Source: Pseudorasbora parva
Lineage: Eukaryota > Chordata > Actinopteri > Cypriniformes > Gobionidae
Reading direction: 5' to 3'
Assembly (NCBI RefSeq): GCF_024679245.1
Contig: NC_090187.1
Coordinates: 23,190,495 to 23,254,494, forward strand
DNA length: 64,000 bases
Position numbers and translations under genes: made by a program. This document shows positions 1-11,625 of this stretch, piece after piece. Below the pieces are notes generated by a model. That model saw only the letters and a program-made list of their open reading frames with translations. It was not told the origin of the DNA and searched no databases. Numbering within the stretch: the stretch's first letter is position 1; every line of letters begins with the position of its first letter.

Positions 1-680
1 ATAAATGTTAGTTTGTATATGTCAAATTTCCATTGCATTTCTTCAAAGACTACAGTTCCCGCAGTGCAACCGTCCATGACAACCAAATGAGATATGCAGT
101 TTTGTCTGAAATAGCTTTCACTGTTTTCGCTCCACAACAGTCCCTGAGATTGAATGGGATTCCAGTTGGCAGTTTAAATCACAGGGTATGCCAAGAGACC
201 CATTTCATTATTAAGTGAAGCACAGCACCTGACATAATGGCACTCAGAGCGTCAGTTAAGAGAGTGTTGTGCAAAGTCAACCGCTGCTGTGGATGGGTAT
301 CAAGCGCATAGGGCCAAAGCTAAATGTTTTAATTAATGCACACATCTGCTGTCTTCATAGAGCTGCAAGGTGTGTCACAGGTGAGCAATCAGTGTTACCA
401 TCATTTGAGCAGATTGCAATGTCCATAAACATAAAATATGGATGTTTTAATGGGGCGACATTCATCGGGAGAATTCTACAGCCAATCAAGACAATTTATA
501 GAGCGACAGGTTCTTGCCAGATCAACGCTTATTTTCATTTTTATCTTCATCCAGGTATAAACTGTTTCGGATCAATGAAGTAAATTTGGATCCATCAGTG
601 TTGGGCAGATTTGTTCTTATTTTACAAACCAGCCCACATTTATGGTCACTTAAATCCTCATCCATATGAAAACCTCTAGG

Positions 681-684
<4 letters not shown>
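1..684. other. Unassigned non-coding sequence
   Basis: I recognise no gene or repeat here. Short open frames exist (33-218 and 269-583 on the plus strand), but they show no domain, no splice context and no codon bias, so I do not call them genes. Confidence 0.5.

Positions 685-769
<85 letters not shown>
685..769. repeat. (TA)n microsatellite
   Basis: Uninterrupted TA dinucleotides, immediately before a Tc1-like transposon remnant. Tc1 elements target TA, so the position could reflect the old insertion site. Confidence 0.95.
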
Positions 770-774
<5 letters not shown>

Positions 775-775
775 C

Positions 776-1264
776 TGAGTATTTCACAATCTGCTCAGTT
801 ACTGGGATTTTCACTCACAACCATTTCTAGGGTTTACAAAGAATGGTGTGAAAAGGGAAAAACATCCAGTATGCAGCTGTCCTGCCTTTTTAATGCTAGA
901 GGTCAGAAGAGAATGGGCCGACTGATTCAAGCTGCTAGAAGAGCAACTTTGACTGAAATAACCACTCGTTACAACCGAGGTATGCAGCAAAGCATTTGTG
1001 AAGCCACAACACACACAACCTTGAGGCGGATGGGCTACAACAGCAGAAAACCCCACCGGGCACCACTCATCTCCACTACAAATAGGAAAAAGAAGCTACA
1101 ATTGGCATGAGCTCACCAAAATTGGACAGTTGAAGACTGAAAAAATATTGCCTGGCCTAATGAGTCTCAATTTCTGTTGAGACATTCAGATGGTAGAGTC
1201 AGAATTTAGTGTAAAGAGAATGAGAACATGGATCTATCATGCCTTGACCCCTGTGACATATGTC
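776..1264 (+). pseudogene. Tc1-like transposase remnant, cut by a CA microsatellite
   Basis: Conceptual translation across two breaks gives the N-terminal and early catalytic part of a Tc1/mariner transposase. First comes an HTH-like stretch (LLGFSLTTISRVYKEW), then an open frame at 871-1110 (AARRATLTEITTRYN, RRMGYNSRKPH). After a stop codon follows the first catalytic block, read as WPNESQFLLRHSDGRVRI. Tc1 proteins normally have D-E-S here; this copy has N in place of the first catalytic Asp. The reading stops where the (CA)n tract begins at about 1272, so the second Asp and the Glu are missing. The family would be a cut-and-paste transposase binding its own inverted repeats. This copy cannot be functional. 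Confidence 0.8.
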
Positions 1265-1267
1265 CTG

Positions 1268-2394
<1,127 letters not shown>

Positions 2395-2488
2395 TATAAC
2401 TAATGAAGAGTCTACATGATTAATAGATCATTAAATTGTTATTAGTTAAGTGTGTCGTAATGTATTAATTCCTTAATAACATATTATA
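2395..2488. mobile_element. Fragment of the hAT family found whole at 32899-34768
   Basis: The text around 'attgttattagttaag' and 'taatgtattaattcctta' matches the arm of the element at 32899-34768. In this copy the TTAA site that is occupied by another transposon at 33 kb is empty, so it acts as an independent reference for the unoccupied site. Confidence 0.6.
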
Positions 2489-2491
2489 TTA

Positions 2492-2796
2492 AAGGGCTAG
2501 TTCACCCAAAAATGATATTTATTTCATTAATGACTTACCCTAATGCCGTTCCACACCCGCAAGACCTCCGTTCATCCTCGTAACACAGTTTAAGATGTTT
2601 TAGATATAGTCCGAGGCCTTTCTGTCCTTTGAATGTAAGTGTATGCCCACTTGCTGTCCACATCCAGAAGGTAATGAAAACATCATCAAAGTAGTCCATA
2701 CGTGACATCAGTTGGTTGGTTAGACTCTTTTGAAGCGTCGACAATACATTTTGGTCCTAAAATAACAAAAAATACGACTTTATTCAGCATTGTACA
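2492..2796 (+). mobile_element. hAT-type non-autonomous repeat (TTAGTTCACCC terminus), 3' truncated
   Basis: Starts with 'aaagggctagttcaccc' and continues with 'cattaatgacttaccctaa' and 'ccgttcatcctcg', the terminal text of a very common cyprinid non-autonomous DNA transposon. It extends through 'acatcatcaaagtagtcca' and ends at about 2796 without a matching right terminus. Other copies of the same terminus occur at 39425 and 45628. Superfamily assignment to hAT is from family knowledge; no target duplication is visible here. Confidence 0.65.
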
Positions 2797-3015
2797 CTGG
2801 AATTGGCCAAGTGTTAAAAACGTTCACGAGTATAAATATGCAGCTATAATGCATGTAGGTGATTTTGAATTGATATTTCATGTTGATATGCAATGGTTAC
2901 ACACTTAAAACTGATCGTAGTGTTTATATCTTTGTAAGACTGGCCAATCTATAGAGCAATGCCAAGGAAAACTAACGTTACCGCACTCCGAGAGCACCCT
3001 CGGTCGGAGCATTTC

Positions 3016-5583
3016 CGTTGTGGCGATTTCGTTGTGTTGTGGTTTAATTCTGTTGTTTTGTGGCGATTTTGTTGTGCGGTGGTTTAATTTTGTTGTGTTG
3101 TGGTGATTTCGTTGTGTTGTGGTTTAATTCTGTTGTGTTGTGGCGATTTTGTTGTGCGGTGGTTTAATTTTGTTGTGTTGTGGTGATTTCGTTGTGTTGT
3201 GGTTTAATTATATTGTGTTGTGGCGATTTCGTTGTGTTGTGGTTTAATTATATTGTGTTGTGGCGATTTCGTTGTGTTGTGGTTTAATTATATTGTGTTG
3301 TGGCGATTTCGTTGTGTTGTGGTTTAATTATATTGTGTTGTGGCGATATTGTTGTGTTGTGGTTTAAATCTGTTGTGGCGATTTCGTTGTGTTGTGGTTT
3401 AATTCCGTTGTGTTGTGGCGATTTCGTTGTGTTGTGGTTTAATTATATTGTGTTGTGGCGATTTCGTTGTGTTGTGGTTTAATTCTGTTGTGTTGTGGCG
3501 ATTTTGTTGTGCGGTGGTTTAATTTTGTTGTGTTGTGGTTTAAATCTGTTGTGGCGATTTCGTTGTGTTGTGGTTTAATTATATTGTGTTGTGGCGATTT
3601 CGTTGTGTTGTGGTTTAATTATATTGTGTTGTGGCGATTTCGTTGTGTTGTGGTTTAATTATATTGTGTTGTGGCGATTTCGTTGTGTTGTGGTTTAATT
3701 ATATTGTGTTGTGGCGATTTCGTTGTGTTGTGGTTTAATTATATTGTGTTGTGGCGATATTGTTGTGTTGTGGTTTAAATCTGTTGTGGCGATTTCGTTG
3801 TGTTGTGGTTTAATTCCGTTGTGTTGTGGCGATTTCGTTGTGTTGTGGTTTAAATCTGTTGTGGCGATTTCGTTGTGTTGTGGTTTAATTCTGTTGTGTT
3901 GTGGCGATTTCGTTGTGTTGTGGTTTAATTCTGTTGTGTTGTGGCGATTTCGTTGTGTTGTGGTTTAATTATATTGTGTTGTGGCGATTTCGTTGTGTTG
4001 TGGTTTAATTCCGTTGTGTTGTGGTGATTTCGTTGTGTTGTGGTTTAATTATATTGTGTTGTGGTGATTTCGTTGTGTTGTGGTTTAATTCTGTTGTGTT
4101 GTGGCGATTTTGTTGTGCGGTGGTTTAATTTTGTTGTGTTGTGGTGATTTCGTTGTGTTGTGGTTTAATTATATTGTGTTGTGGCGATTTCGTTGTGTTG
4201 TGGTTTAATTATATTGTGTTGTGGCGATTTCGTTGTGTTGTGGTTTAATTATATTGTGTTGTGGCGATATTGTTGTGTTGTGGTTTAAATCTGTTGTGGC
4301 GATTTCGTTGTGTTGTGGTTTAATTCCGTTGTGTTGTGGCGATTTCGTTGTGTTGTGGTTTAAATCTGTTGTGGCGATTTCGTTGTGTTGTGGTTTAATT
4401 CTGTTGTGTTGTGGCGATTTCGTTGTGTTGTGGTTTAATTCTGTTGTGTTGTGGCGATTTCGTTGTGTTGTGGTTTAATTCTGTTGTGTTGTGGCGATTT
4501 CGTTGTGTTGTGGTTTAATTCTGTTGTGGCGATTTCGTTGTGTTGTGATTTAATTCCGTTGTGTTGTGGCGATTTCGTTGTGTTGTGGTTTAATTCTGTT
4601 GTGGCAATTTCGTTGTGTTGTGGTTTAATTCCGTTGTGTTGTGGCGATTTCGTTGTGTTGTGGTTTAATTCTGTTGTGGCGATTTCGTTGTGTTGTGGTT
4701 TAATTCTGATGTGTTGTAGCGATTTCATTGTGTTGTGGTTTAATTATATTGTGTTGTGGCGATATTGTTGTGATGTGGTTTAAATCTGTTGTGGCGATTT
4801 CGTTGTGTTGTGGTTTAATTATGTTGTGTTGTGGCGATTTCGTTGTGTTGTGGTTTAATTCTGTTGTGGCGATTTCGTTGTGTTGTGGTTTAATTATGTT
4901 GTGTTGTGGCGATTTCGTTGTGTTGTGGTTTAATTCTGTTGTGGCGATTTCGTTGTGTTGTGGTTTAATTATGTTGTGTTGTGGCGATTTCGTTGTGTTG
5001 TGGTTTAATTCTGTTGTGGCGATTTCGTTGTGTTGTGGTTTAATTATGTTGTGTTGTGGCGATTTCATTGTGTTGTGGTTTAATTATATTGTGTTGTGGC
5101 GATATTGTTGTGATGTGGTTTAAATCTGTTGTGGTGATTTCGTTGTGTTGTGGTTTAATTATATTGTGTTGTGGCGATTTCGTTGTGTTGTGGTTTAATT
5201 ATATTGTGTTGTGGCGATTTCGTTGTGTTGTGGTTTAATTATATTGTGTTGTGGCGATATTGTTGTGATGTGGTTTAAATCTGTTGTGGCGATTTCGTTG
5301 TGTTGTGGTTTAATTATGTTGTGTTGTGGCGATTTCGTTGTGTTGTGGTTTAATTATATTGTGTTGTGGCGATATTGTTGTGATGTGGTTTAAATCTGTT
5401 GTGGCGATTTCATTGTGTTGTGGCTTAATTCTGTTGTGTTGTGGCGATTTCGTTGTGTTGTGGTTTAATTCTGTTTTGGCGATTTCATTGTGTTGTGGCT
5501 TAATTCTGTTGTGTTGTAGCGATTTTGTTGTGTTGTGGTTTAATTCTGTTGTGTTGTAGCGATTTCGTTGTGGTGTGGTTTAA
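3016..5583 (+). repeat. GT-rich tandem array of 40-bp and 35-bp units (array 1)
   Basis: About 65 head-to-tail units. The common unit is 40 bp, of the form 'tggcgatttcgttgtgttgt' plus 'ggtttaattatattgtgttg'. A shorter 35-bp variant ends 'ggtttaaatctgttg'. Units differ at a few positions (C/T in the 'tggcga' core, 'atat' or 'ctgt' or 'ccgt' in the tail). Two higher levels of order are visible. A block at 3711-3968 recurs at 4221-4478, an offset of 510 bp, which equals 11 units of 40 plus 2 of 35. A 75-bp dimer (40+35) is repeated at about 4790-5040. The strand is strongly GT-skewed. Long open frames on both strands are by-products of the absence of stop codons. Confidence 0.95.
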
Positions 5584-6300
5584 TTCTGTAAGTAAGGCTG
5601 CACTACTGGGCCACTGTACACAAGCCAATGGAGTGTTTCTAGACAACCCTGGCTGCAAATTAAATTTGCTGCCGCTAATGTGCGTCTAGTTTTCTAGGCT
5701 ACATCTTCAGAACAATTCTGCAAAACTGTAAGCACAGTTGTGTGTAGCTACTACACACAATTTTTTGGATGAGATGATATAGGTTTGAAGTGTTTGCTTT
5801 TGCAAGAGATGTCTGATGTTTTCCATCTTGTGTGTGCGTTTTGTGGTTTTGTGTGTAGTGTCCTGAGAACTGAAGCCATAGTTTCAAAATCTGTGTGTAA
5901 GCATTTTTGAAAAACTGTAATGTTGGCATAACCAAGAAAAAAAAAAAGTTTTTAGCTGGGGTGGCCCTTCATCTCCTCTCAAAGATGCTAATAACCCTTT
6001 AAGCTTTTTCAATTAACCTTAAAGCAGTAGATTATAATTTTATATCACAGGAAATGTGTATCGTATATAGCTCAGAACTGGTCAGCTCAAACATGTGATT
6101 GGAAACCATGTGTGTTGCTGTTGAAAACGGAGCCATTTCTGGCAGGCTCTTCTCAAGTTCAGTTTAGCTAATGGATCTGTAAATGTTCACGTTTATTTTG
6201 TTTCAGGTGTAATTGAGTCAGAATATCAATCCGTATTTTGACGCCGCGGTTAAAGTGAGGTCGCGTCGGCCGGTGAGTGAGGTTAAGGTAATTTGGGTGT
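5584..6300. other. Array 1 right flank, then unassigned sequence
   Basis: The first 45 bases after the array ('ctgcactactgggccactgt') match, in inverted orientation, the flank of the second array at about 39520-39560. Farther on there is a short self-complementary stretch (5650-5680, 'gcaaattaaatttgc') like a transposon terminus and an A-run at 5937-5947. The remainder is unassigned. Confidence 0.4.
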
Positions 6301-6368
6301 CATCGGGGAGTATTTAACTACATCAGAACTGGCAAAAGCTCTGCAGTCTACCACTGACTCTGGGTTAT

Positions 6369-6647
6369 TTGCATTTGTTTGAGTGCTATTTGGCTTTGAA
6401 TGGAGAGACTGCAAATGAAAGACAGCTCATAAAACATCACCTTTGCCTTATGGAGATGTGCTGGCAGCCACATGCCAGTCATCAGCTTCCAGGAGATGAT
6501 GTTATTCAAGACATGAATGATAGTGATGTATCAGGTGGTAAAATAATAGTTTTATTCAGAGACATTTTGTTCCCCGATTGTGAAAATGAAAATTATACTG
6601 ATGCTTCTGATGATAGAATGCAACTGGTTCTTCAGATAATAGGATAA
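6369..6647 (+). CDS. Unrecognised 92-aa open frame, possibly a degraded gene fragment
   Basis: This frame reads MHLFECYLALNG through to an acidic stretch (DVIQDMNDSD, CENENYTDASDD) and ends at a TAA. Just upstream in a different frame (about 6294-6390) there is a second protein-like run (GEYLTTSELAKALQSTTDSG). The two together suggest a frameshifted pseudogene fragment rather than a functional start at this Met. I do not recognise the family, and see no signal peptide, membrane segment or catalytic motif. Downstream sequence is A/T-rich and non-coding. It could equally be a chance open frame in an unrecognised transposon. Confidence 0.2.
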   Translation: MHLFECYLALNGETANERQLIKHHLCLMEMCWQPHASHQLPGDDVIQDMNDSDVSGGKIIVLFRDILFPDCENENYTDASDDRMQLVLQIIG

Positions 6648-6649
6648 CA

Positions 6650-7455
6650 TTGTTTTTTATGCTTTATACAATTGCATGTGCCTATTTAAAAGAAAGCTAC
6701 ATATTATATAGACAACATTCCCATAATACAATAGACGTTATCCTGCTATAAATGTTAAGTTTTTTTTTCTTCTTTTTTTACAAAAACCTGTATTAAAATA
6801 AAAAAATAAACAAAAAACAACTCTTCACAATTTCAATATAACAGTTTTTACAGTATTTTTGATCAAATAATTGAATAAGAGACTTCATTCTCAAAATTCT
6901 CAATTCTACAAAAATATTATGCCTACTAAAAATCTCACTGACCCGAAACCCGTTCATTTATCACACTGTAAATGGAAGATAAAGTTGATCACATTGAATT
7001 CTGTGCTCTGATTGTATACTGGTGAGATGTTAGCAAATGTAATACGTCGTCTGGGTATTTCATGCAGAAAGTTTGCATACTGTGTAGTGCAGGAATGAGG
7101 AAGGACTAGAGGGCACTGTGATGTTTATTTGTTAGAAGGAAGCTCCATACTTATGAAGTGTTAGTCCAACAGATTTAATGGAGCATTTAGGCAAGTATAA
7201 TAATTTGCTCTGTCGGGGCATGCATGACTCAGTGTATTGGGTAATGGAATTAGCTGTGGCTTTGATCAATATGAGATGTATTTGGATCAGCCAAAGGCCA
7301 GAGATCTCCAAAGAGCCAATTTTTCTACACGCAAACAAGAAGGGAGAGTGCTTGTTAGATCTGCTCCGACAGATTCCTCTGTTTTATCCAAATATGCAAC
7401 AGCCTGTTGTGTCAAAAGCCAAAACACTGAAACAATAGATTTTTGTATTGTGATT
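6650..7455. other. Unassigned sequence
   Basis: AT-rich with T and A runs at 6760-6830. I see no gene or clear repeat. Overlapping short frames at 7132-7565 on both strands show no domain. Confidence 0.4.
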
Positions 7456-7622
7456 TTAACGGAGGTAGTCCAGTAAGAGCTGTGCGTGTAAACATCAATT
7501 CCCTGGGCTCTAGAGGCATCTGCGGTGGTTATCCACCTTGTTAGCGTGCCCACCTCCCACTCCAAAAACCCTGGTTTGAGTCCAGCTCGGAGTGGTTCAT
7601 GTAGGACAGGTTACATTTGGTG
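7456..7622 (+). mobile_element. tRNA-derived SINE copy
   Basis: Shares an ordered series of blocks with 17633-17815: 'gtaagagctgtgcgtgtaaa', 'cttgttagcg', then a B-box-like 'ggtttgagtcc' and 'gtaggac'. The arrangement resembles a tRNA-type pol III promoter. The A box is degraded. Found twice in this window at non-homologous locations, hence dispersed. Confidence 0.5.
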
Positions 7623-7635
7623 TCATGAGTGAGGT

Positions 7636-8653
7636 TTAAAGGGATAATTCACCCCAAAATAAAAAACATCCAATAATTTACTCATGCTCAAGCCATCCTA
7701 GGTGTATAACATTCTTCTTTCAGTGGAATACATTCTGAGGTATATTAACCCGTAAATGCATGAATGTTTCGCCAAACATTCTTACATATTTGGGTCTTTA
7801 GCGACCCGGATCTATATCTAACAAGGATCGATCGCTACCTGTTCTTATAATATATACAACTTTCCTGATATTAGAGTAACAATTACAGAAGAATAAAATA
7901 AAGCATATTTTGTTACCTTTTTGAGCTTGAAATTGTTCAGTTTGAGTAGATGTTTTATACCATTCTCACTGTCCTCATCAGAACTCATTTCCTAGTACAT
8001 TCAGCATTTGGCTCATATTTCCACCTCATGCATATTCTCAAAACTCCTTTTTAACATCAAAATCAATATTTTGATTACAGCGATCTTCACTAGATCCATC
8101 ATCAAGTGACAGTGACATTAATATTTGAATGTGTTCAGTACTTGCTCTGCTGTAAATCGTTGAGCCATTTCAAGTTTTGGATATTATAGTTATTATTGTT
8201 TAATTTTCTGTCTGAGGTAACTATGAGTGAAACATCACTTCATCATTGCATATCAGACATTGCCACCTTATGGAATAAAGGTGAATTGCACTTATTTCAT
8301 CATTATAGATTAATTTATTATTGTGCAGAAAAAAATATACGTACAATCTTACACACCTCGGGTCATTAGTGACCCTATACAATTTTGACAAAAAGATAGT
8401 TGAAAAATAGGCACTTAATTATAGTTTTTTTTTCTTGTTATATTGTTTTAAAACGGATTGATTAATGAATACTGAGAAGGTTGATGTCCAATTTAAAAAA
8501 ATGATAACATCCTTGGTTTTATAATCCAAGCATTATAATTGCAGTGAATGGCAGCCCAAAATGTGAAGCCCAAAAAGTGCATAGATCCATTATAAAAGTA
8601 ATCCACATGGCTCCGGGGGTTAATAAAGACCTTCTGAAGTGAATCAATGGATT

Positions 8654-8696
<43 letters not shown>

Positions 8697-8870
8697 ATAT
8701 TTACCTATAATGTTAATATCTACTTCCGGCAGAAGTAATTCCTCTCGCAGTTAAAAACACTTATGGATACGGAATACGGTCAGCCGTGAGTCAGATATTT
8801 GACTTGATAATGTGTTAAATATGGATATTTATTCTTACAAAAAACATAAATTCGCTTCAGTTGCTCTAGG
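7636..8870 (+). mobile_element. Palindromic hAT-type non-autonomous element, split by a nested insertion
   Basis: Begins 'aaagggataattcacccc', a common cyprinid terminus, and runs to about 7744. It resumes at about 8493 with 'gataacatccttggttttat' and 'gtaatccacatggctccggg'. The text around 8634-8700 ('ctgaagtgaatcaatgga', 'aaatccatattta') recurs in reverse complement at 8816-8861 ('tatggatatttattctta', 'cataaattcgcttcag'), so the element folds back on itself with its centre near 8760. A 32-bp A run (about 8660-8691) lies in the left arm. The outer right end is lost before the LINE starts at about 8915. Confidence 0.65.
7749..8492. mobile_element. TTAA-target (piggyBac-like) non-autonomous element nested in a hAT-type repeat
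   Basis: The left end directly follows TTAA (7745-7748) and starts CCCGTAAATGCATGAATG, like piggyBac-type termini. Two short perfect hairpins near the two ends carry the same stem, gggtc...gaccc (about 7792-7808) and gggtca...tgaccc (about 8361-8376). The host repeat resumes after a second TTAA-like site (8493-8496). The right terminus does not show a clean inverted copy of the left, so its exact boundary and superfamily are uncertain. No coding region. Confidence 0.45.
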
Positions 8871-9237
8871 GTCAGTCAGATCAGACCAAAACCTCGGAAA
8901 AATACGATGTATTTTAGCATAACACATACTGAGCAACTACAGACCAATCTCAAATCTCCCCTTCATAGGCAAGATCATTGAAAAAGATGTTTTCAATCAG
9001 CTGAACAAATTCTTAAACTCGAACGGACAATTTTCAATCTGGTTTCCGTCCGCATCACACACAGAGACATCGCTCATAAAGATAAATTATATTAATGATA
9101 AATGATAAATTATGATACTACTGGACCTCAGTGCTGAATTCAACACTGTTGACCACAACATACTTCTAGACAGGCTGGAAAACGGCTCGGGTTATGTATA
9201 TAACCCTTGTTCCCTGAGAGGGAACGAGCACTGCGTC

Positions 9238-9385
9238 GAAACGCTTTGGGGATGCTCCCTAAGCATCAGCGAATCTGAAGTCTGAATAAACACTAGTCCA
9301 ATCCGATTGGTCGTGCGTGATGACGTCATTGTGACGGCGTACCCGGAAGTATAAAAGGGGAGCCGGCGCATAATGGTGGCAGTTC
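9238..9385 (+). repeat. DIRS left (3') inverted terminal repeat
   Basis: Matches the reverse complement of about 14240-14388 with one or two differences visible ('agcatcagcg' against 'agcattagcg', 'agtccaatcc' against 'agtcgaatcc'). It contains a reversed CCAAT box, a CRE-like TGACGTCA and TATAAAA (9350-9356), pointing inward on the plus strand, so it could drive antisense transcription into the element. Confidence 0.85.
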
Positions 9386-9431
9386 TTTGCTCTGAAGCAT
9401 GCGCTCCAGGCTTGCCGAGGTGTGGCGGAAC

Positions 9432-9533
9432 GACGCAGTGCTCGTTCCCTCTCAGGGAACAAGGGTTATATACATAACCCGAGCCGTTCCCTTATCGAGG
9501 GAACTTCCCACTGCGTCGAAACGCTTTGGGGAA
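9432..9533 (+). repeat. DIRS internal complementary region (ICR)
   Basis: 9432-9486 is the reverse complement of the left extremity (9183-9237), through 'aacaagggttatatacataa'. 9486-9533 is the reverse complement of the right extremity, through 'gttcccttatcgagggaact'. The two halves abut at 9486, so the ICR is a fused copy of both element ends. This is the diagnostic DIRS feature thought to allow completion of a circular intermediate. Confidence 0.88.
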
Positions 9534-9571
9534 CGAGTACCCACTAGGCCACACCGAGGGTAGCGCCTGTC

Positions 9572-11539
9572 CTAGTGTGAAGCCGGAAACCGGGCACAAC
9601 TAGGGTTGGAGCACCCTCGCGCCAGGCGTCGCAGGGAGATCCAGGCTGTAAAACCTGATAAAAGTGTGTGTGGGGTAGCCCACCCCGCCGCCTCGCAGAT
9701 ATCCTGCAAGGGGACCCCAGAAAGGAGTGCCACCGAAGAGGCCATACCTCTGGTGGAATGTGCCCTCACGGCTACAGGTGAAGGCAAACTGCGCACCTGA
9801 TAAGCCATGGTTATCGCCTGGACAATCCAGTTACTGATTGTCTGAGTAGACGCAGGCAACCCCTTCTTGGGTGAGCCGAAACACACCAACAGTTGTTGTG
9901 ATCTCCTCCACTGTGCAGACTTCGCCAGATACACCCTGAGTGCCCTGACCGGGCAGAGTAGGTGAAGTCTCCCCTCTTCCGCCGTCACGTGAGGCGGAGG
10001 ATGAAATGCCTGCAGAACCAAAGACCTGACCACCCTCGATGGGACCTTAGGCACGTAGCCTGGCTTAGGGTGTAAGATGGCCTTCACTCCACCCGGGGCA
10101 AACTCCAGGCAAGTCGGCGTTACTGCCAAGGCCTGGAGATCTCCCACTCTCCTTAGAGAGGTAATGGCGAGGAGAAAAGCCACCTTAAGGGTCAGATTTT
10201 TCGGTTCTGCTGACTCCAATGGCTCGAAGGGGGCCTCAGCCAGCCCCTCGAGAACCACTGCCAGATCCCAGGTTGGAACTCTGGACTGAGCCACAGGCCT
10301 CATCCTCCGAGCCCCACGGAGGAACTGTACAACCAGCTGGTGCCTACCCAGAGGCCCATCACCCAGAGGAGTGTGGAAAGCCGCAATGGCAGCCACGTAC
10401 ACCTTGAGTGTGGACGGGGTTAGGCCCGCAGAGAAGCAATCTTGGAGAAACTCCAGCACTGAAGCCACTGGGCAGTTAACTGGGTCCACCTCATGCCCCC
10501 TACACCAAGTGGAAAACACATTCCACTTGAGGCTGTACAGTCTCCTTGTAGACGGAGCCCTGGAACTGAGTAAGGTCTCTACCACCTCTGCCGACAGGCC
10601 AGCCTCTAGGTACCTGGCCCCCTCAGGGGCCAGACCCAAAGGTTCCAGATCTCTGGCCGGGGTTGGAATATCGTACCCGCCGCCTGAGACAGGAGATCCC
10701 TCCTCAGAGGAATCTGCCATGGATGACCTGCCAGCAGGGCTATGATATCTGAGAACCAAACTCGAGTCGGCCAACGGAGCGCTACCAGAAGTAGACTGAT
10801 CCCCTGCCGACGGACCCTCTCCAGGACTCCCGGGAGCAGAGCAATCGGGGGAAATGCGTACAGACGCAGCCTCGGCCACGTCTGCACCATGGCATCCAAC
10901 CCCAGCGGGGCTGGATGCGTGAGGGAGAACCACAGTGGACAGTGGGACGTCTCTCGAGACGCAAACAGATCCACTTCCACTGGGCCGAACCTCTCGCACA
11001 TGGCCTCCACCACCTCGGGGTGGAGCCGCCACTCCCCGGGCCTCAGCCACTGCCTCGACAGGATGTCTGCTCCCTGATTTTGAACCCCCGGGACGTACAT
11101 TGCCCTGATGGACAACAGTTTCCCCTGGGACCACAGGAGGATTAGATGCGCCAGTCTGAACAGAGGGCGCGACCTTAACCCTCCCTGGCGATTGAGGTAC
11201 GCTATGACAGCCGTATTGTCTGTCCGCACCAGGACATGTTGGCCGCGGAGGTCCGGGAAAAAACTCCTGAGAGCTTTGTAGACCGCCATCATCTCCAGGC
11301 AATTTATGTGCCAGGAGGAATGACGGCCCTCCCACGGGCCCCTCGCAAAGCGTCCGTCCATGACCGCGCCCCAACCAGTGAGGGAGGCGTCTGTTGAAAC
11401 GGATTTCCGGCAACAGGATGCTCCCAACACTGGCCCCTGGGACAGAAACCAAGGTTTCTTCCATATGACTAGGGAACGAAGGCATCTGCCCGTTACCCTG
11501 AACATACGAAAGGGATTCCCTCTGGGGGAAAACCACCAC
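9572..11539 (-). pseudogene. DIRS tyrosine recombinase ORF, frameshifted at the active-site tyrosine
   Basis: The frame is 655 aa long, but only about residues 310-640 look like the enzyme; the N-terminal half overlaps the RNase H frame and is low-complexity. The recombinase part starts near YLEAGLSAEVVETLLSSR. It contains the Arg block LRRVGDLQAL (R463/R464) and the H-x-x-R block RAHSTRGMASS (H594, R597), followed by EAAGWATPHT. In the family, a block FVRFY with the nucleophilic Tyr should come next. Here the frame reads LLSGFTAW instead, while RFYSLDL lies in another frame over the same bases (about 9635-9650) and ends at a TAG near 9600. A small indel in 'cacacttttatcagg' therefore separates the tyrosine from the rest of the domain. 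The role would be integration of the circular cDNA. Strand and position at the 3' end fit DIRS. Confidence 0.85.
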
Positions 11540-11625
11540 TGGAGGGGTCTCATGTGTAGCAGGCCGAACGGTATCACGTTGGACGCTGCTGCCATGTGCC
11601 CCAGCACTCTCTGAAAGTGCTTCAC
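10606..11625 (-). pseudogene. DIRS RNase H and C-terminal pol region
   Basis: A 339-aa open frame with an RNase H domain: STDASLTGWGAVMD (D79), INCLEMMAVYKAL (E111), VRTDNTAVIAYLNRQ (D136) and GADILSRQ (D187), the four acidic residues expected. Next is the conserved DIRS/gypsy-like stretch VDLFASRETSHCPLWFS. The domain itself is intact, but the Met start lies inside what should be the RT-RNase H polyprotein, just after the junction where the RT palm is missing. It overlaps the recombinase frame by about 930 bp, an overlap seen in DIRS elements. It probably cannot be made as a functional pol protein. Confidence 0.85.

Noticed and set aside
3300..5559. Many 60-131 aa open frames in array 1 (LCCGDFVVLWF-like on plus, HNEIATTELNHN-like on minus)
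   Set aside because: They follow the tandem unit through different frames, occur on both strands, and exist only because the units lack stop codons. The unit length is not a multiple of three.
3016..5583. CRISPR-like array of regular repeats
   Set aside because: The units are contiguous and similar over their full length, with no unique spacers, and the context is eukaryotic.
9606..11614. Plus-strand open frames across the DIRS element
   Set aside because: They mirror the GC-rich minus-strand RNase H and recombinase genes and have no domains.
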